NCBI GenBank assembly: GCA_010671965.1
Contig: JAAHIC010000246.1
Coordinates: 1 to 6,764 of the forward strand
Length of the DNA stretch: 6,764 nucleotides
Reading direction: 5' to 3'
Source: Leptolyngbya sp. SIO4C5
Lineage (GTDB): Bacteria > Cyanobacteriota > Cyanobacteriia > Phormidesmidales > Phormidesmidaceae
Shown: in pieces, positions 1-5,771 of the stretch
Layout: every line of letters starts with the position of its first letter
Numbering within the stretch: position 1 is the first letter of the stretch
Translations under genes and position numbers: made by a program
Notes under the pieces: model-generated
The model's input: only the letters and a program-made list of their open reading frames with translations
The model's database searches: none
What the model was told of the DNA's origin: nothing

Positions 1-141
1 GGAACGCCTTCCAGCCCGATCTCGTGCATGACTCTTTGAAAGCCCTCGATATCGCCGCCGTCGCCGTAGAGCTGCGTTGATTGGGCGGGAGCCACACCGA
101 TGCCCTGCAGGCCCGTGGCCTCGGACTATCGCCCTTTGAGG
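1..141. other. Unresolved left edge: gene end (+) or gene start (-)
   Basis: Two short open readings compete here and neither can be identified. On the plus strand, the frame starting at base 3 is open from the window edge and ends at TGA 78-80; its last residues include DSLKALDIAAVAVELR. That would be the 3' end of a gene convergent with the 797-residue gene. On the minus strand, a frame is open from a TAG at 126-128 to the window edge. It could start at GTG 93-95, with AGGG about 8 bases upstream, and would begin MAPAQSTQLYGDGGDIEGFQ. That would be the next gene of the minus-strand series. Bases 81-125 are unusually GC-rich (about 73%) compared with the other spacers, which slightly favours coding there and so the minus reading. 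Two of three glutamate codons in that reading are GAG, whereas thrC mostly uses GAA, which slightly disfavours it. Confidence 0.35.
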
Positions 142-153
142 TTACACCTCAAA
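135..153. terminator. Perfect 8-bp hairpin over the stop of the 797-aa gene
   Basis: TTTGAGGT-TAC-ACCTCAAA is a perfect 8-bp inverted repeat with a 3-base loop. It contains the TAA stop (142-144) and the last three codons of the minus-strand gene. Neither strand has a T-run after it, so it does not meet the classical intrinsic-terminator pattern. It could still slow or end transcription, or protect the 3' end of the mRNA. If the plus-strand reading at 1-80 is real, the hairpin would lie between two convergent genes. The role is inference; only the repeat is seen. Confidence 0.3.
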
Positions 154-2535
154 CTCGTCTAGTGAAGTATCGGGCAGGTCAGCCGGTAGGATAGCGCGAT
201 CTACCACTACGCGATCGCTTTCTCGTTGGCTCACTACATCAATGGCGATCGCCGCAAATCGAGCTTCCAGGCATCCCTGAGGTACGCTGATGCGCAGCGT
301 TGTTGACATTTGCCCCTGACCATCGGGATCAAAAGACATCAGCCAGCGAGGATTGTCCACGAGCGCCCGCGTTTGCAAATCGCTGGTCCAGAATTTGACG
401 CAGAGACGCTCAGGCGTTGCCGGCAGCATAATCTGAATTGAAATCAGTTCACCGGCTACTAAATTCCCCACCGGCACCTTGAGCTGTGGCCGGGGAACCG
501 GCGGCAACTCAGCAATTTCTTTAATATCTTTTTCCGCAGCGGCAGCAGCAGTTTCAGCAACAGCGGGAGCAGGCTGCTCGACAGCGTCATAAACGACAAA
601 TTCATCGCTGGAGTTTTCTGTCACCGGGGACGGATTGGAGGCGATCGCCTCAGGCTGCAATGCCGCCTCCATCTCGGCGTTAGCAGCGGCAGCGGCAGCT
701 TCTTGGTGCTCGATAGCTGCCTGCATTTCTTGAGCTGCTCTGTGACTATCTAGGGCAAAGGCATTTAGCCGCGACCAAAAGCGCTCCTTCAAATTTAAGG
801 ACTGAAAGGCGGTATCAACAGGTGCCGCCGCGTCTTCGGTGCTCTCATCTAGTGCTAAATCAGCGCTAATGCCTTGTTCTAGATCAACTTCTTGGGCGGC
901 TGCGATCAGGTCGGCATCGGCATCAGCCTCATCAGCCGTAACAACGCCAGCATGCCCAACCGGACTGACGCGAGACGTTGCTTCCGCTGGGCTAACTTCT
1001 GGGCTAGCATCCTCTGCCAAAACTGCAGCCTCATCGCCAGCAGCTAAGGACTCCTCGGAGGCTTCAGCTACCTCTGCCTCGGTTACCGAGTCGCGGGGGG
1101 TAGGCGTATTTGTTTCGGGCTGTTCTACTTCATCTTGAGGGACATCAGGTTCTGGCGAGGGGGCAGCAGGCTCAGGCAACGCTGTCTGTTGGGGTCTAAT
1201 AGCGGGTAATGAGGGCAGCATCGGTGTCCGCGTATCCGCCGTTGAGGATGATGCTAGCAGCGGTTCGTGAATTTGAGGCGGTAAGAACATGCCGACGGAG
1301 GGCAAGAACACGGGCTTGCCTGACTGGGCGCTTGATTTTGGCAGCCGTACTGGCAGCGATTTTTTCTGCTCTGCTTCTATTGTTTCTGCAGCAGCAGATG
1401 GAGCCTCCTCTGTAGCGGCTGTTTCTAAAGGCCGATGCCACTGGCTTGGATCTTGCAGATATTCACCCTGATCGGCCACCGTTTCAATCAAATTGTCTAG
1501 CATGACGGCAATCGTAAATGTCTGGGCGGCAGCGATCGCCTCCTGGGCGAAGGACTGTAGCGTTAATTCTCCTAAAATCAGGTGAGTTTTAGCGGCAGGT
1601 AGTTTAACTTCAATGCCGAGATCAGCGGGCAAAGGCTGGGCCTGCAGCGATCGCTCAACGATATCTAATACCTCTGAGGTCTGAGGATTGCGCAGGGTGA
1701 GCTGAAGTTTGCTCTCAGGCAGCTCAGAATAGGTGGCCGTCGCCTGAATCTGCACCTGCAGCCTGAGCGCCTGACGAGAACGGATCAAATAAGTCGCCTG
1801 ATCTAATTCGATCTGTAGGGGTAGGTGAGAAGCCGCAACCGATTCGGGGTGCGAATCAGCTTCTGTTGCCGCCTGATCAGATGCCAGGATATCGCCGAAG
1901 ACTTCGCCTATTAGCTGATCTGCTATCTCTTCAACATCGGGGGAGAGCGCTGATAACGGAGCGGTCTTCTCCCAAACCGGCGGTACAGCTTTCGGGGGAA
2001 CGGTGGCTTCTGAATCTGTTATTAAAGAGCTGCGCTCAAAATGCTGGATAGATTCAGAATTCGGCGAAAACAGGCTGGCAGTGGCAGCTGTCTCTGAGCT
2101 GGTGACGGTCTGGTCAGCAGTTACTGTTTCTTGTTCTAAAACGGGAGTCCAGTTAGCTTCCCAGTCATCTGTTTCGTCGAGATTGCGAGGCAAAATTTGA
2201 AACTGAATGGTCTGCTGCCAGCTATCTCCCATCAAATCGTTTAGGGGATCACCGCCAACGCACTGCACTTCCCAAGTGCCTGCCTGAAGCTGAGTAAAAG
2301 GCATAACAACCATGAGGCCGTCTTGGTTGGTTTGCCCCTGACGTTTAAGAACTCGACGTTTGGGAGGAATCTCGTCTAATAGTAGTTGGCTAATGCGAAC
2401 CTCAACAGCCACATTGGCCTGACTAGCGTGGGCCATCAAGCGGTAGCGACCTTCTAAAATTTCGACTTCAGCAGATTCTAGTGGTAACCAGGTGCGATCG
2501 CCCTCTTTCTGCAGTAGAAACTCCCAATATTCCAT
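142..2535 (-). CDS. Large acidic multi-domain protein of unknown function
   Basis: I do not recognise a named family. The 797-residue protein starts MEYWEFLLQK and has no signal peptide or membrane segment, so it is probably cytoplasmic. Three regions look folded and rich in beta strands: residues 1-116, about 238-348, and about 682-785. The last has alternating hydrophobic patterns like an Ig-like sandwich (VKFWTSDLQTRALVDNPRW). Between them lie long acidic Ala/Glu/Pro/Ser linkers (117-235 and 349-575) that look disordered. A short amphipathic helix around 580-620 (LKERFWSRLNAF) interrupts the second linker. This architecture suggests a scaffold or adaptor with tethered binding modules, which is inference. 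The ATG at 2535 is supported by AGGGA eight bases upstream. The coding sequence carries six HIP1 sites, so it is not obviously foreign. The ORF is certain; the function is unknown. Confidence 0.9.
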   Translation of the reverse strand: MEYWEFLLQKEGDRTWLPLESAEVEILEGRYRLMAHASQANVAVEVRISQLLLDEIPPKRRVLKRQGQTNQDGLMVVMPFTQLQAGTWEVQCVGGDPLNDLMGDSWQQTIQFQILPRNLDETDDWEANWTPVLEQETVTADQTVTSSETAATASLFSPNSESIQHFERSSLITDSEATVPPKAVPPVWEKTAPLSALSPDVEEIADQLIGEVFGDILASDQAATEADSHPESVAASHLPLQIELDQATYLIRSRQALRLQVQIQATATYSELPESKLQLTLRNPQTSEVLDIVERSLQAQPLPADLGIEVKLPAAKTHLILGELTLQSFAQEAIAAAQTFTIAVMLDNLIETVADQGEYLQDPSQWHRPLETAATEEAPSAAAETIEAEQKKSLPVRLPKSSAQSGKPVFLPSVGMFLPPQIHEPLLASSSTADTRTPMLPSLPAIRPQQTALPEPAAPSPEPDVPQDEVEQPETNTPTPRDSVTEAEVAEASEESLAAGDEAAVLAEDASPEVSPAEATSRVSPVGHAGVVTADEADADADLIAAAQEVDLEQGISADLALDESTEDAAAPVDTAFQSLNLKERFWSRLNAFALDSHRAAQEMQAAIEHQEAAAAAANAEMEAALQPEAIASNPSPVTENSSDEFVVYDAVEQPAPAVAETAAAAAEKDIKEIAELPPVPRPQLKVPVGNLVAGELISIQIMLPATPERLCVKFWTSDLQTRALVDNPRWLMSFDPDGQGQMSTTLRISVPQGCLEARFAAIAIDVVSQRESDRVVVDRAILPADLPDTSLDEFEV
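682..700. repeat. GCAGCG-type trinucleotide tract coding poly-alanine
   Basis: AGCAGCGGCAGCGGCAGCT is an imperfect GCN triplet tract. It encodes the alanine run EAAAAAANAE (residues 612-621) next to the predicted helix of the 797-residue protein. A similar Ala-coding tract lies near 533-552. Such tracts are prone to replication slippage, so linker length may vary between strains. Confidence 0.45.
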
Positions 2536-2681
2536 AGCTCAATCCCTGTGGGAATGCTAGCGACCTTCAATCCATGCAGTATAGCGGTCATCGGAATGAC
2601 TCTGGCAGAAACCGATAAATCCCTTAATGCGCTGTTTTATCCCAGACTTGGTCTACTTCAAATAGCAAAAACAGTCTGGCT
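2536..2681. other. Spacer between zinc-ribbon gene and 797-aa gene
   Basis: This 146-bp gap holds no convincing gene. It carries a promoter candidate for the 797-residue gene (2578-2583), the AGGGA ribosome-binding site near 2543-2547, and a 7-bp inverted repeat CCAGACT/AGTCTGG (2642-2648 and 2673-2679) separated by 24 bases. The inverted repeat lies just past the stop codon of the zinc-ribbon gene but has no T-run, so it is at best a weak terminator. Confidence 0.4.
2578..2583 (-). promoter_or_regulatory. Possible -10 box for the 797-aa gene
   Basis: On the minus strand TATACT matches five of six bases of the sigma-70 -10 consensus. It would place a transcript start about 35 bases before the ATG at 2535. 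No good -35 hexamer lies 16-18 bases upstream, so the promoter would be weak or activator-dependent. The Shine-Dalgarno-like AGGGA sits in a small stem (TCCC-ACA-GGGA on the minus strand) that could partly mask it. Confidence 0.3.
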
Positions 2682-3209
2682 TCAACGCTGGCCTAGCTGC
2701 TGTAGCCGCACCTTAGCAGATACATACAGCGGTAGCTGATAGTGTTCCGAAAGCAGCCACAAGACCAGTGCTGAGTGACAAGCCAAGGTTAAGCCAGCCC
2801 AGACAGCCGGAAGCTGTGCTCCGGGGCTGCCAGGCAGAGGCGGAAACAGGTGGGACGACAGCCAAACTAATCCAGTTGGAAAACCAACTAAGGCCAAACC
2901 TACAATCCAGATAATTAGGGTTAGGTTCCAGTTGTCTTGATGCACGCCCCGCCAGGTATGTCCTTTCCAGCGCCAGCTCATGGGCTGGGCGCTATCAACA
3001 ACCTGAACGGTTTGATTTTGTAAATTGACCGTAAAAATATGACGGCAGAAATCGCAGGCAAAGGCATCCATCAGCGTCAGCGCTTCAATTTGCCCGTGAC
3101 GGCAAACTGGGCAAAGATAGCGGCCGCTAAGATCGAGAACCGAACCTGAGACGGCTGTTGGCATCTGCTGTCCGCTCTTGTCTGAAGGTAATGAACTCAT
3201 AGACAACAT
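2682..3209 (-). CDS. Small membrane protein with N-terminal zinc ribbon
   Basis: The 175-residue protein has two CxxC pairs, CPVC (33-36) and CDFC (52-55), sixteen residues apart and each followed by basic or His residues. This is the layout of a zinc ribbon that may bind nucleic acid or protein or simply stabilise a fold. A charged, Trp-rich stretch follows (SWRWKGHTWRG, about 78-88). Two hydrophobic helices follow at about 96-119 and 134-155, then a short basic tail, so it is an integral membrane protein with the ribbon probably cytoplasmic. I know of no assigned function. The start is ambiguous: TTG 3218, ATG 3209 and ATG 3200 share the frame and none has a clear Shine-Dalgarno; I took the first ATG. 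It lies 32 bp downstream of the PilP-like gene on the same strand, so co-transcription is likely. Confidence 0.85.
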   Translation of the reverse strand: MLSMSSLPSDKSGQQMPTAVSGSVLDLSGRYLCPVCRHGQIEALTLMDAFACDFCRHIFTVNLQNQTVQVVDSAQPMSWRWKGHTWRGVHQDNWNLTLIIWIVGLALVGFPTGLVWLSSHLFPPLPGSPGAQLPAVWAGLTLACHSALVLWLLSEHYQLPLYVSAKVRLQQLGQR

Positions 3210-3226
3210 CGACTGCAAGACTAATC

Positions 3227-3250
3227 AAAAAAGCGATCGCCCTAACGGGC
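3227..3250 (-). terminator. Weak hairpin plus T6 after the PilP-like gene
   Basis: On the minus strand the stop codon lies inside GCCC-GTTA-GGGC (3239-3250). Six bases (GATCGC, part of a HIP1 octamer at 3233-3240) follow, and then TTTTTT (3227-3232). The stem is only 4 bp and is not adjacent to the T-run, so this is a poor intrinsic terminator. At most it would attenuate read-through into the zinc-ribbon gene. Confidence 0.2.
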
Positions 3251-4036
3251 CTGAGCCAGCGAAGCTCCTCCCACTGTTTTAACGTATTCCCGACCGGCCT
3301 GCTCCAAAATCACCACTGGATCCTGTCCGCTGGCCCATTCCACCCGGCTAATCCGCACCTGACCATTGGCTAAGTAGTCGCCGACTTGGACGTAGCGGCC
3401 TGTTTCGGCATTGGGTTCCTGCACTAAAATGCTGATCTGATCAGCTAGCTGCATCACACCCGATATTTGAATCGCCGCTGCGCCTGACGCTCTCGGAGCG
3501 GCAGCAACAGGCAGGCTGAGGGGCTGATTTGCAACCGATAGGCTAGGTAAGCTAGCTGGGACAGGCGGTAGAGCTTGAGGTGAGCGAGCAGCCGGTAGCG
3601 GCTGCAGGGCAACGGGGGCACTGGGCGCAGTCGCGGTCGGTGGCGGACTGGGGGCAGCTGCGGCAGGAGCAGGATTAGCGGTAGCCTCTGCCGTCGGTGC
3701 CCTGTTGGGTCTAGCTTTGTCAGCGATCGCAGGCTGAGCCGGGATAAACGGTGAAATGAAAGGATCGCTGCGACCAGTGGAAATTTGGGGTAGTCGTTCG
3801 GCTACAGGAGTGGCTTGGAGAAGAGCTGTCTTGGCTGTGGCTAAAAACTGTGGCGATCGCCCAATGCTCTCACGGCCAAAGCCCTCAACGACAGGCTCAA
3901 AGGTTGCGGCTGACTCAGGGGAGTCATTAGCCGCTTGCCGAGCGGAACGCTGTAAATAGCCTGCTACGCTACCGACACTCACAGCAACCGCGATCGCAGC
4001 CGCAATCCAGGTTGCTTTGGGCTTGAGTTGTTTCAT
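3242..4036 (-). CDS. Membrane-anchored PilP/GspC-like protein, putative
   Basis: The 264-residue protein has a short basic N-terminus (MKQLKPK) and one hydrophobic segment at about 9-27, which fits an uncleaved inner-membrane anchor. A region of about 60 residues leads to the motif TGRSDPF (87-93). A long Pro/Ala-rich, probably extended linker (about 100-185) follows, then a compact beta domain (188-257) containing ISGVMQLADQISILV and GRYVQVGDYLANGQVRI. An anchor, a DPF motif, a Pro-rich spacer and a small beta domain with a 'xVGDxLxxG' turn is the plan of PilP, GspC and related periplasmic assembly factors of type IV pili and type II secretion. From memory, similar proteins occur widely in cyanobacteria. 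No pil genes are visible here, so the role is inferred. The ATG has GGGGA seven bases upstream. Confidence 0.85.
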   Translation of the reverse strand: MKQLKPKATWIAAAIAVAVSVGSVAGYLQRSARQAANDSPESAATFEPVVEGFGRESIGRSPQFLATAKTALLQATPVAERLPQISTGRSDPFISPFIPAQPAIADKARPNRAPTAEATANPAPAAAAPSPPPTATAPSAPVALQPLPAARSPQALPPVPASLPSLSVANQPLSLPVAAAPRASGAAAIQISGVMQLADQISILVQEPNAETGRYVQVGDYLANGQVRISRVEWASGQDPVVILEQAGREYVKTVGGASLAQAR

Positions 4037-4049
4037 ACGCTAATCCCCA

Positions 4050-4077
4050 CAATTCTCACTCAGGATAGCCAATTCTC
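4050..4077. repeat. Direct repeat CAATTCTC, 20-bp period
   Basis: CAATTCTC occurs at 4050-4057 and again at 4070-4077, exactly 20 bp start to start, which is about two helical turns. On the minus strand these are GAGAATTG copies in the leader of the PilP-like gene. Same-face spacing suggests a possible binding site for a dimeric regulator, but an 8-mer pair can also arise by chance. Confidence 0.35.
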
Positions 4078-4105
4078 TGACAATCGGATCACTGAGTTTT
4101 GTCAA
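4077..4105 (-). promoter_or_regulatory. Candidate promoter and overlapping dyad before PilP-like gene
   Basis: The minus strand has a perfect -35 hexamer TTGACA (4100-4105). Seventeen bases downstream is TGTCAG (4077-4082), a weak -10 with three of six matches. The same bases form a dyad, TGACAA (4078-4083) and TTGTCA (4099-4104), with a 15-bp spacer and half-sites 21 bp apart, again two helical turns. A repressor bound there would cover both promoter elements. The bases are seen; the regulatory meaning is inference. Confidence 0.35.
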
Positions 4106-4153
4106 AGATAATCAGCCTCCTGCCTGTCTGGAGAAAACAGGGAAGCGTCTCGG

Positions 4154-4173
4154 AACCGCTAGCACTTGCGGTT
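4154..4173. repeat. 6-bp hairpin AACCGC/GCGGTT
   Basis: AACCGC-TAGCACTT-GCGGTT is a perfect 6-bp inverted repeat with an 8-base loop, in the spacer between the stop of the 66-residue gene and the start of the PilP-like gene. On the minus strand, the direction of transcription, it is followed by CCGAGA rather than a T-run. It is therefore not a classical terminator for the small gene. It may be a Rho-independent-like pause, an RNA processing site or chance. Confidence 0.3.
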
Positions 4174-4205
4174 TTAGCCCCAACCGACTTACCAGCCAGC
4201 TTCAG

Positions 4206-4406
4206 CTACTTGGAACTGAGTGTTTGTAGCTGGAGCAGCAGTGCGTCTGCCTCTGCTAGCAGGTGCAGCAGTTCTACTTGATGATTAGCCTGGAAAGCAG
4301 ACTGTTTGACTTCTATCCAGCAAACTTTTTCGCCCTCTGGCTGGTTAGCAGTTCTCTCTGGTTCAGAATTAGACGCGGCAGGCGAACTGGCGGAAGAAAC
4401 GTTCAT
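4206..4406 (-). CDS. Small conserved-looking cyanobacterial protein, 66 aa
   Basis: No function is known to me. The 66-residue reading starts at ATG 4404-4406 with a Ser/Ala/Glu-rich, probably disordered N-terminus (1-25). It continues into a compact C-terminal block, VCWIEVKQSAFQANHQVELL, followed by HLLAEADALLLQLQTL. This second part has a heptad-like leucine pattern and should form one amphipathic helix suited to dimerisation or partner binding. From memory, similar short proteins with a 'W.E..QSAFQAN..VE.LHL.AE' block occur in cyanobacteria. The frame is open further upstream to a TTG at 4631, but that extension reads as non-coding (basic, Cys/Trp/Arg/Tyr-rich) and crosses the promoter region, so I reject it. 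The Shine-Dalgarno is poor. A promoter candidate at 4426-4453 would give a leader of about a dozen bases. Confidence 0.7.
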   Translation of the reverse strand: MNVSSASSPAASNSEPERTANQPEGEKVCWIEVKQSAFQANHQVELLHLLAEADALLLQLQTLSSK

Positions 4407-4425
4407 CTCAAACACACGATGAGAA

Positions 4426-4453
4426 TTTATACTTAGTAAGGGCACTGGCCCAA
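4426..4453 (-). promoter_or_regulatory. Candidate promoter for the 66-aa gene
   Basis: On the minus strand TTGGGC (4448-4453) and TATAAA (4426-4431) are separated by 16 bp. They match the sigma-70 consensus at three and five of six positions. Transcription would begin about 4419, some 13 bases before the ATG. This position supports the short start at 4406 over the longer upstream reading. Confidence 0.4.
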
Positions 4454-4464
4454 TCTTATACTTA
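4427..4464. repeat. Direct repeat TTATACTTA flanking a GGGC/GCCC dyad
   Basis: TTATACTTA occurs at 4427-4435 and 4456-4464. Exactly between them is the small palindrome GGGC-ACTG-GCCC (4440-4451), with four bases on each side. The cluster overlaps promoter candidates on both strands, so a protein bound here could affect both the 66-residue gene and thrC. Confidence 0.45.
4433..4462 (+). promoter_or_regulatory. Candidate promoter for thrC
   Basis: On the plus strand TATACT (4457-4462) is a five-of-six -10 box. TTAGTA (4433-4438) lies 18 bp upstream as a weak -35 with three of six matches. A start near 4469 would give a leader of about 180 bases before the thrC GTG. A second TATACT lies at 4428-4433. 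Another promoter nearer to thrC is possible, but I found no good pair. Confidence 0.3.
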
Positions 4465-4587
4465 TCACGCTTTATCCAAAAATCGTAACAGCCGCCAATC
4501 TTTACCCTCGATCGGCTATGCCAGCTCTTCAAGCGGCTAGGATAGCGGCGATGCGCCTCTTGTCTGGGGGACGCGGTAGACTTGAAT

Positions 4588-4604
4588 AGCCAGATTTGCT
4601 GGCT
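4588..4604 (+). repeat. Stem-loop in the thrC leader
   Basis: AGCCAG-ATTTG-CTGGCT is a perfect 6-bp stem with a 5-base loop, 42 bases before the thrC start codon. It would lie in the leader RNA if the upstream promoter is used, or act as an operator-like dyad if not. The T-rich stretch after it (4613-4624) is about ten bases away, so it is not a standard attenuator terminator. Confidence 0.3.
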
Positions 4605-4646
4605 GCTGTCGTCTTTAATTTTTTCGCTCAAATTCTGAATTAACCC

Positions 4647-5771
4647 GTGACCCTTAGTCTCAATCCCAATCAGTTATTGCCCGATAGCTATTCGACTCAG
4701 CCCTCCACTTTGCTGAATCGCTGGCCGGGTTTGATCCAGGCTTACCGGGCTTACTTGCCCGTCAGTGAACAGACGCCTGTCGTAACTCTTCTAGAAGGGA
4801 ATACGCCGCTGATCCCAGTGCCCGCAATTGCCGCTCGTATTGGCAGATCTGTTCAAGTTTTTGTCAAATATGATGGCCTCAATCCCACGGGTAGCTTCAA
4901 AGATCGGGGTATGACCCTAGCGATTTCTAAGGCTAAGGAAGCTGGCGCTGAAGCGGTCATCTGTGCCAGTACGGGCAACACCTCCGCTGCAGCCGCAGCC
5001 TATGCTCTGCGGGGAGGACTACGAGCCTTCGTTGTGATTCCCAATGGCTACGTTGCTTTGGGAAAACTGGCCCAGGCCCTGCTCTATGGTGCTCAGATTC
5101 TAGCGATCGAAGGTAACTTTGATCAGGCTTTGACAATGGTGCGTCAGAGCGCTGATAAATACCCGGTAACGTTAGTAAACTCCCTTAATCCTGATCGCTT
5201 AGAAGGTCAGAAAACGGCAGCTTTTGAAGTAGTTGATGCGCTGGGCAATGCGCCTGACTGGCTGTGCATTCCGGTGGGCAATGCGGGTAATATCACGGCC
5301 TACTGGATGGGTTTTTGCGAATATCACGCTCAGGGACGCTGCGATCGCCTGCCGCGAATGATGGGTTTCCAAGCCGCTGGCGCAGCGCCGCTGGTGACTG
5401 GCAAACCTTGCCCCCAACCTGAGACTTTAGCGACGGCGATTCGCATTGGTAATCCGGCCAATCGCGATCGCGCCTTGGCCGTACAGTCAGCCAGCCAAGG
5501 CGCCTTTAATGCGGTCACTGATGCAGAAATCCTGGCGGCCTATCGGCTGTTGGCAACGGCAGAAGGTATCTTTTGTGAACCGGCCAGCGCTGCTTCTGTA
5601 GCCGGGTTGCTAAAGGTGAAAGATCAGGTGCCGACAGGAGCTACGGTAGTCTGCGTCCTTACAGGCAACGGCTTGAAAGACCCAGAGTCTGCTATTGAGC
5701 ACAGTCAAAACCAGGTTCATCAGGGAATCGAACCTAACCTAGAGAGCTTAGCGGCCGCGATGGGGTTTTAG
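4647..5771 (+). CDS. thrC: Threonine synthase
   Basis: This PLP enzyme converts O-phospho-L-homoserine and water to L-threonine and phosphate, the last step of threonine synthesis, in the cytoplasm. At 374 residues it is a full-length bacterial-type enzyme, without the long N-terminal regulatory extension of plant forms. Visible motifs are EGNTPLIP (50-57), the PLP-lysine motif GSFKDRG with Lys85, the substrate loop ASTGNTSAAAAAYA (107-120), the phosphate-cradling GNAGN (211-215) and TGNGLKD near the C-terminus (339-345). The fold-type II catalytic set looks intact. The GTG start is the first start after an in-frame TAA at 4641, and no ATG or GTG follows before the conserved region. No clear Shine-Dalgarno is present. 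It is the only clear plus-strand gene here, and its TAG overlaps the stop of the next, convergent gene by four bases. Confidence 0.97.
   Translation: MTLSLNPNQLLPDSYSTQPSTLLNRWPGLIQAYRAYLPVSEQTPVVTLLEGNTPLIPVPAIAARIGRSVQVFVKYDGLNPTGSFKDRGMTLAISKAKEAGAEAVICASTGNTSAAAAAYALRGGLRAFVVIPNGYVALGKLAQALLYGAQILAIEGNFDQALTMVRQSADKYPVTLVNSLNPDRLEGQKTAAFEVVDALGNAPDWLCIPVGNAGNITAYWMGFCEYHAQGRCDRLPRMMGFQAAGAAPLVTGKPCPQPETLATAIRIGNPANRDRALAVQSASQGAFNAVTDAEILAAYRLLATAEGIFCEPASAASVAGLLKVKDQVPTGATVVCVLTGNGLKDPESAIEHSQNQVHQGIEPNLESLAAAMGF

Larger units (their letters stand above)
4407..4646. other. Divergent intergenic region, 66-aa gene / thrC
   Basis: These 240 bp separate the start codons of two divergent genes and hold no convincing gene. 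The left part contains opposed promoter candidates within a symmetric repeat cluster (4427-4464). The right part, next to thrC, has a 6-bp stem AGCCAG-ATTTG-CTGGCT (4588-4604) and an AT-rich stretch (4614-4624). No known riboswitch or T-box pattern was seen. Confidence 0.5.

Noticed and set aside
839..1138. Plus-strand open frame of 99 residues inside the 797-residue gene
   Set aside because: It is the antisense shadow of the Ala/Glu/Ser-rich linker. Its Ser/Ala repetition is explained by the codons on the other strand.
1196..1471. Several short open frames on both strands (60-81 residues)
   Set aside because: All lie wholly within the 797-residue gene, have no recognisable motif, and have basic low-quality compositions typical of off-frame reading.
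2642..2679. CCAGACT/AGTCTGG inverted repeat as terminator of the zinc-ribbon gene
   Set aside because: The 24-base loop and lack of a T-run after the stem make it a poor terminator. It is kept only as a remark in the spacer entry.
2548..2739. Plus-strand 63-residue frame across the spacer before the 797-residue gene
   Set aside because: It overlaps the end of the zinc-ribbon gene, has no Shine-Dalgarno or motif, and reads as chance.
4099..4281. Plus-strand 60-residue frame starting in the PilP-like leader
   Set aside because: Its second half is the antisense of the leucine-rich helix of the 66-residue gene (Ser/Ala-rich as expected). No ribosome-binding site.
4407..4631. N-terminal extension of the 66-residue protein to a TTG at 4631, giving 141 residues
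   Set aside because: The extra 75 residues look like random translation (Arg, Lys, Trp, Tyr and Cys scattered, no pattern). They cross the promoter-like region, and the start would be a TTG without a ribosome-binding site.
4469..4646. Riboswitch or leader-peptide attenuator for thrC
   Set aside because: No Thr/Ile-rich short reading frame, no terminator with an adjacent T-run and no known riboswitch consensus could be seen.
5199..5518. Minus-strand frames of 72 and 62 residues within thrC
   Set aside because: They are antisense to a strongly conserved enzyme and have no motif of their own.
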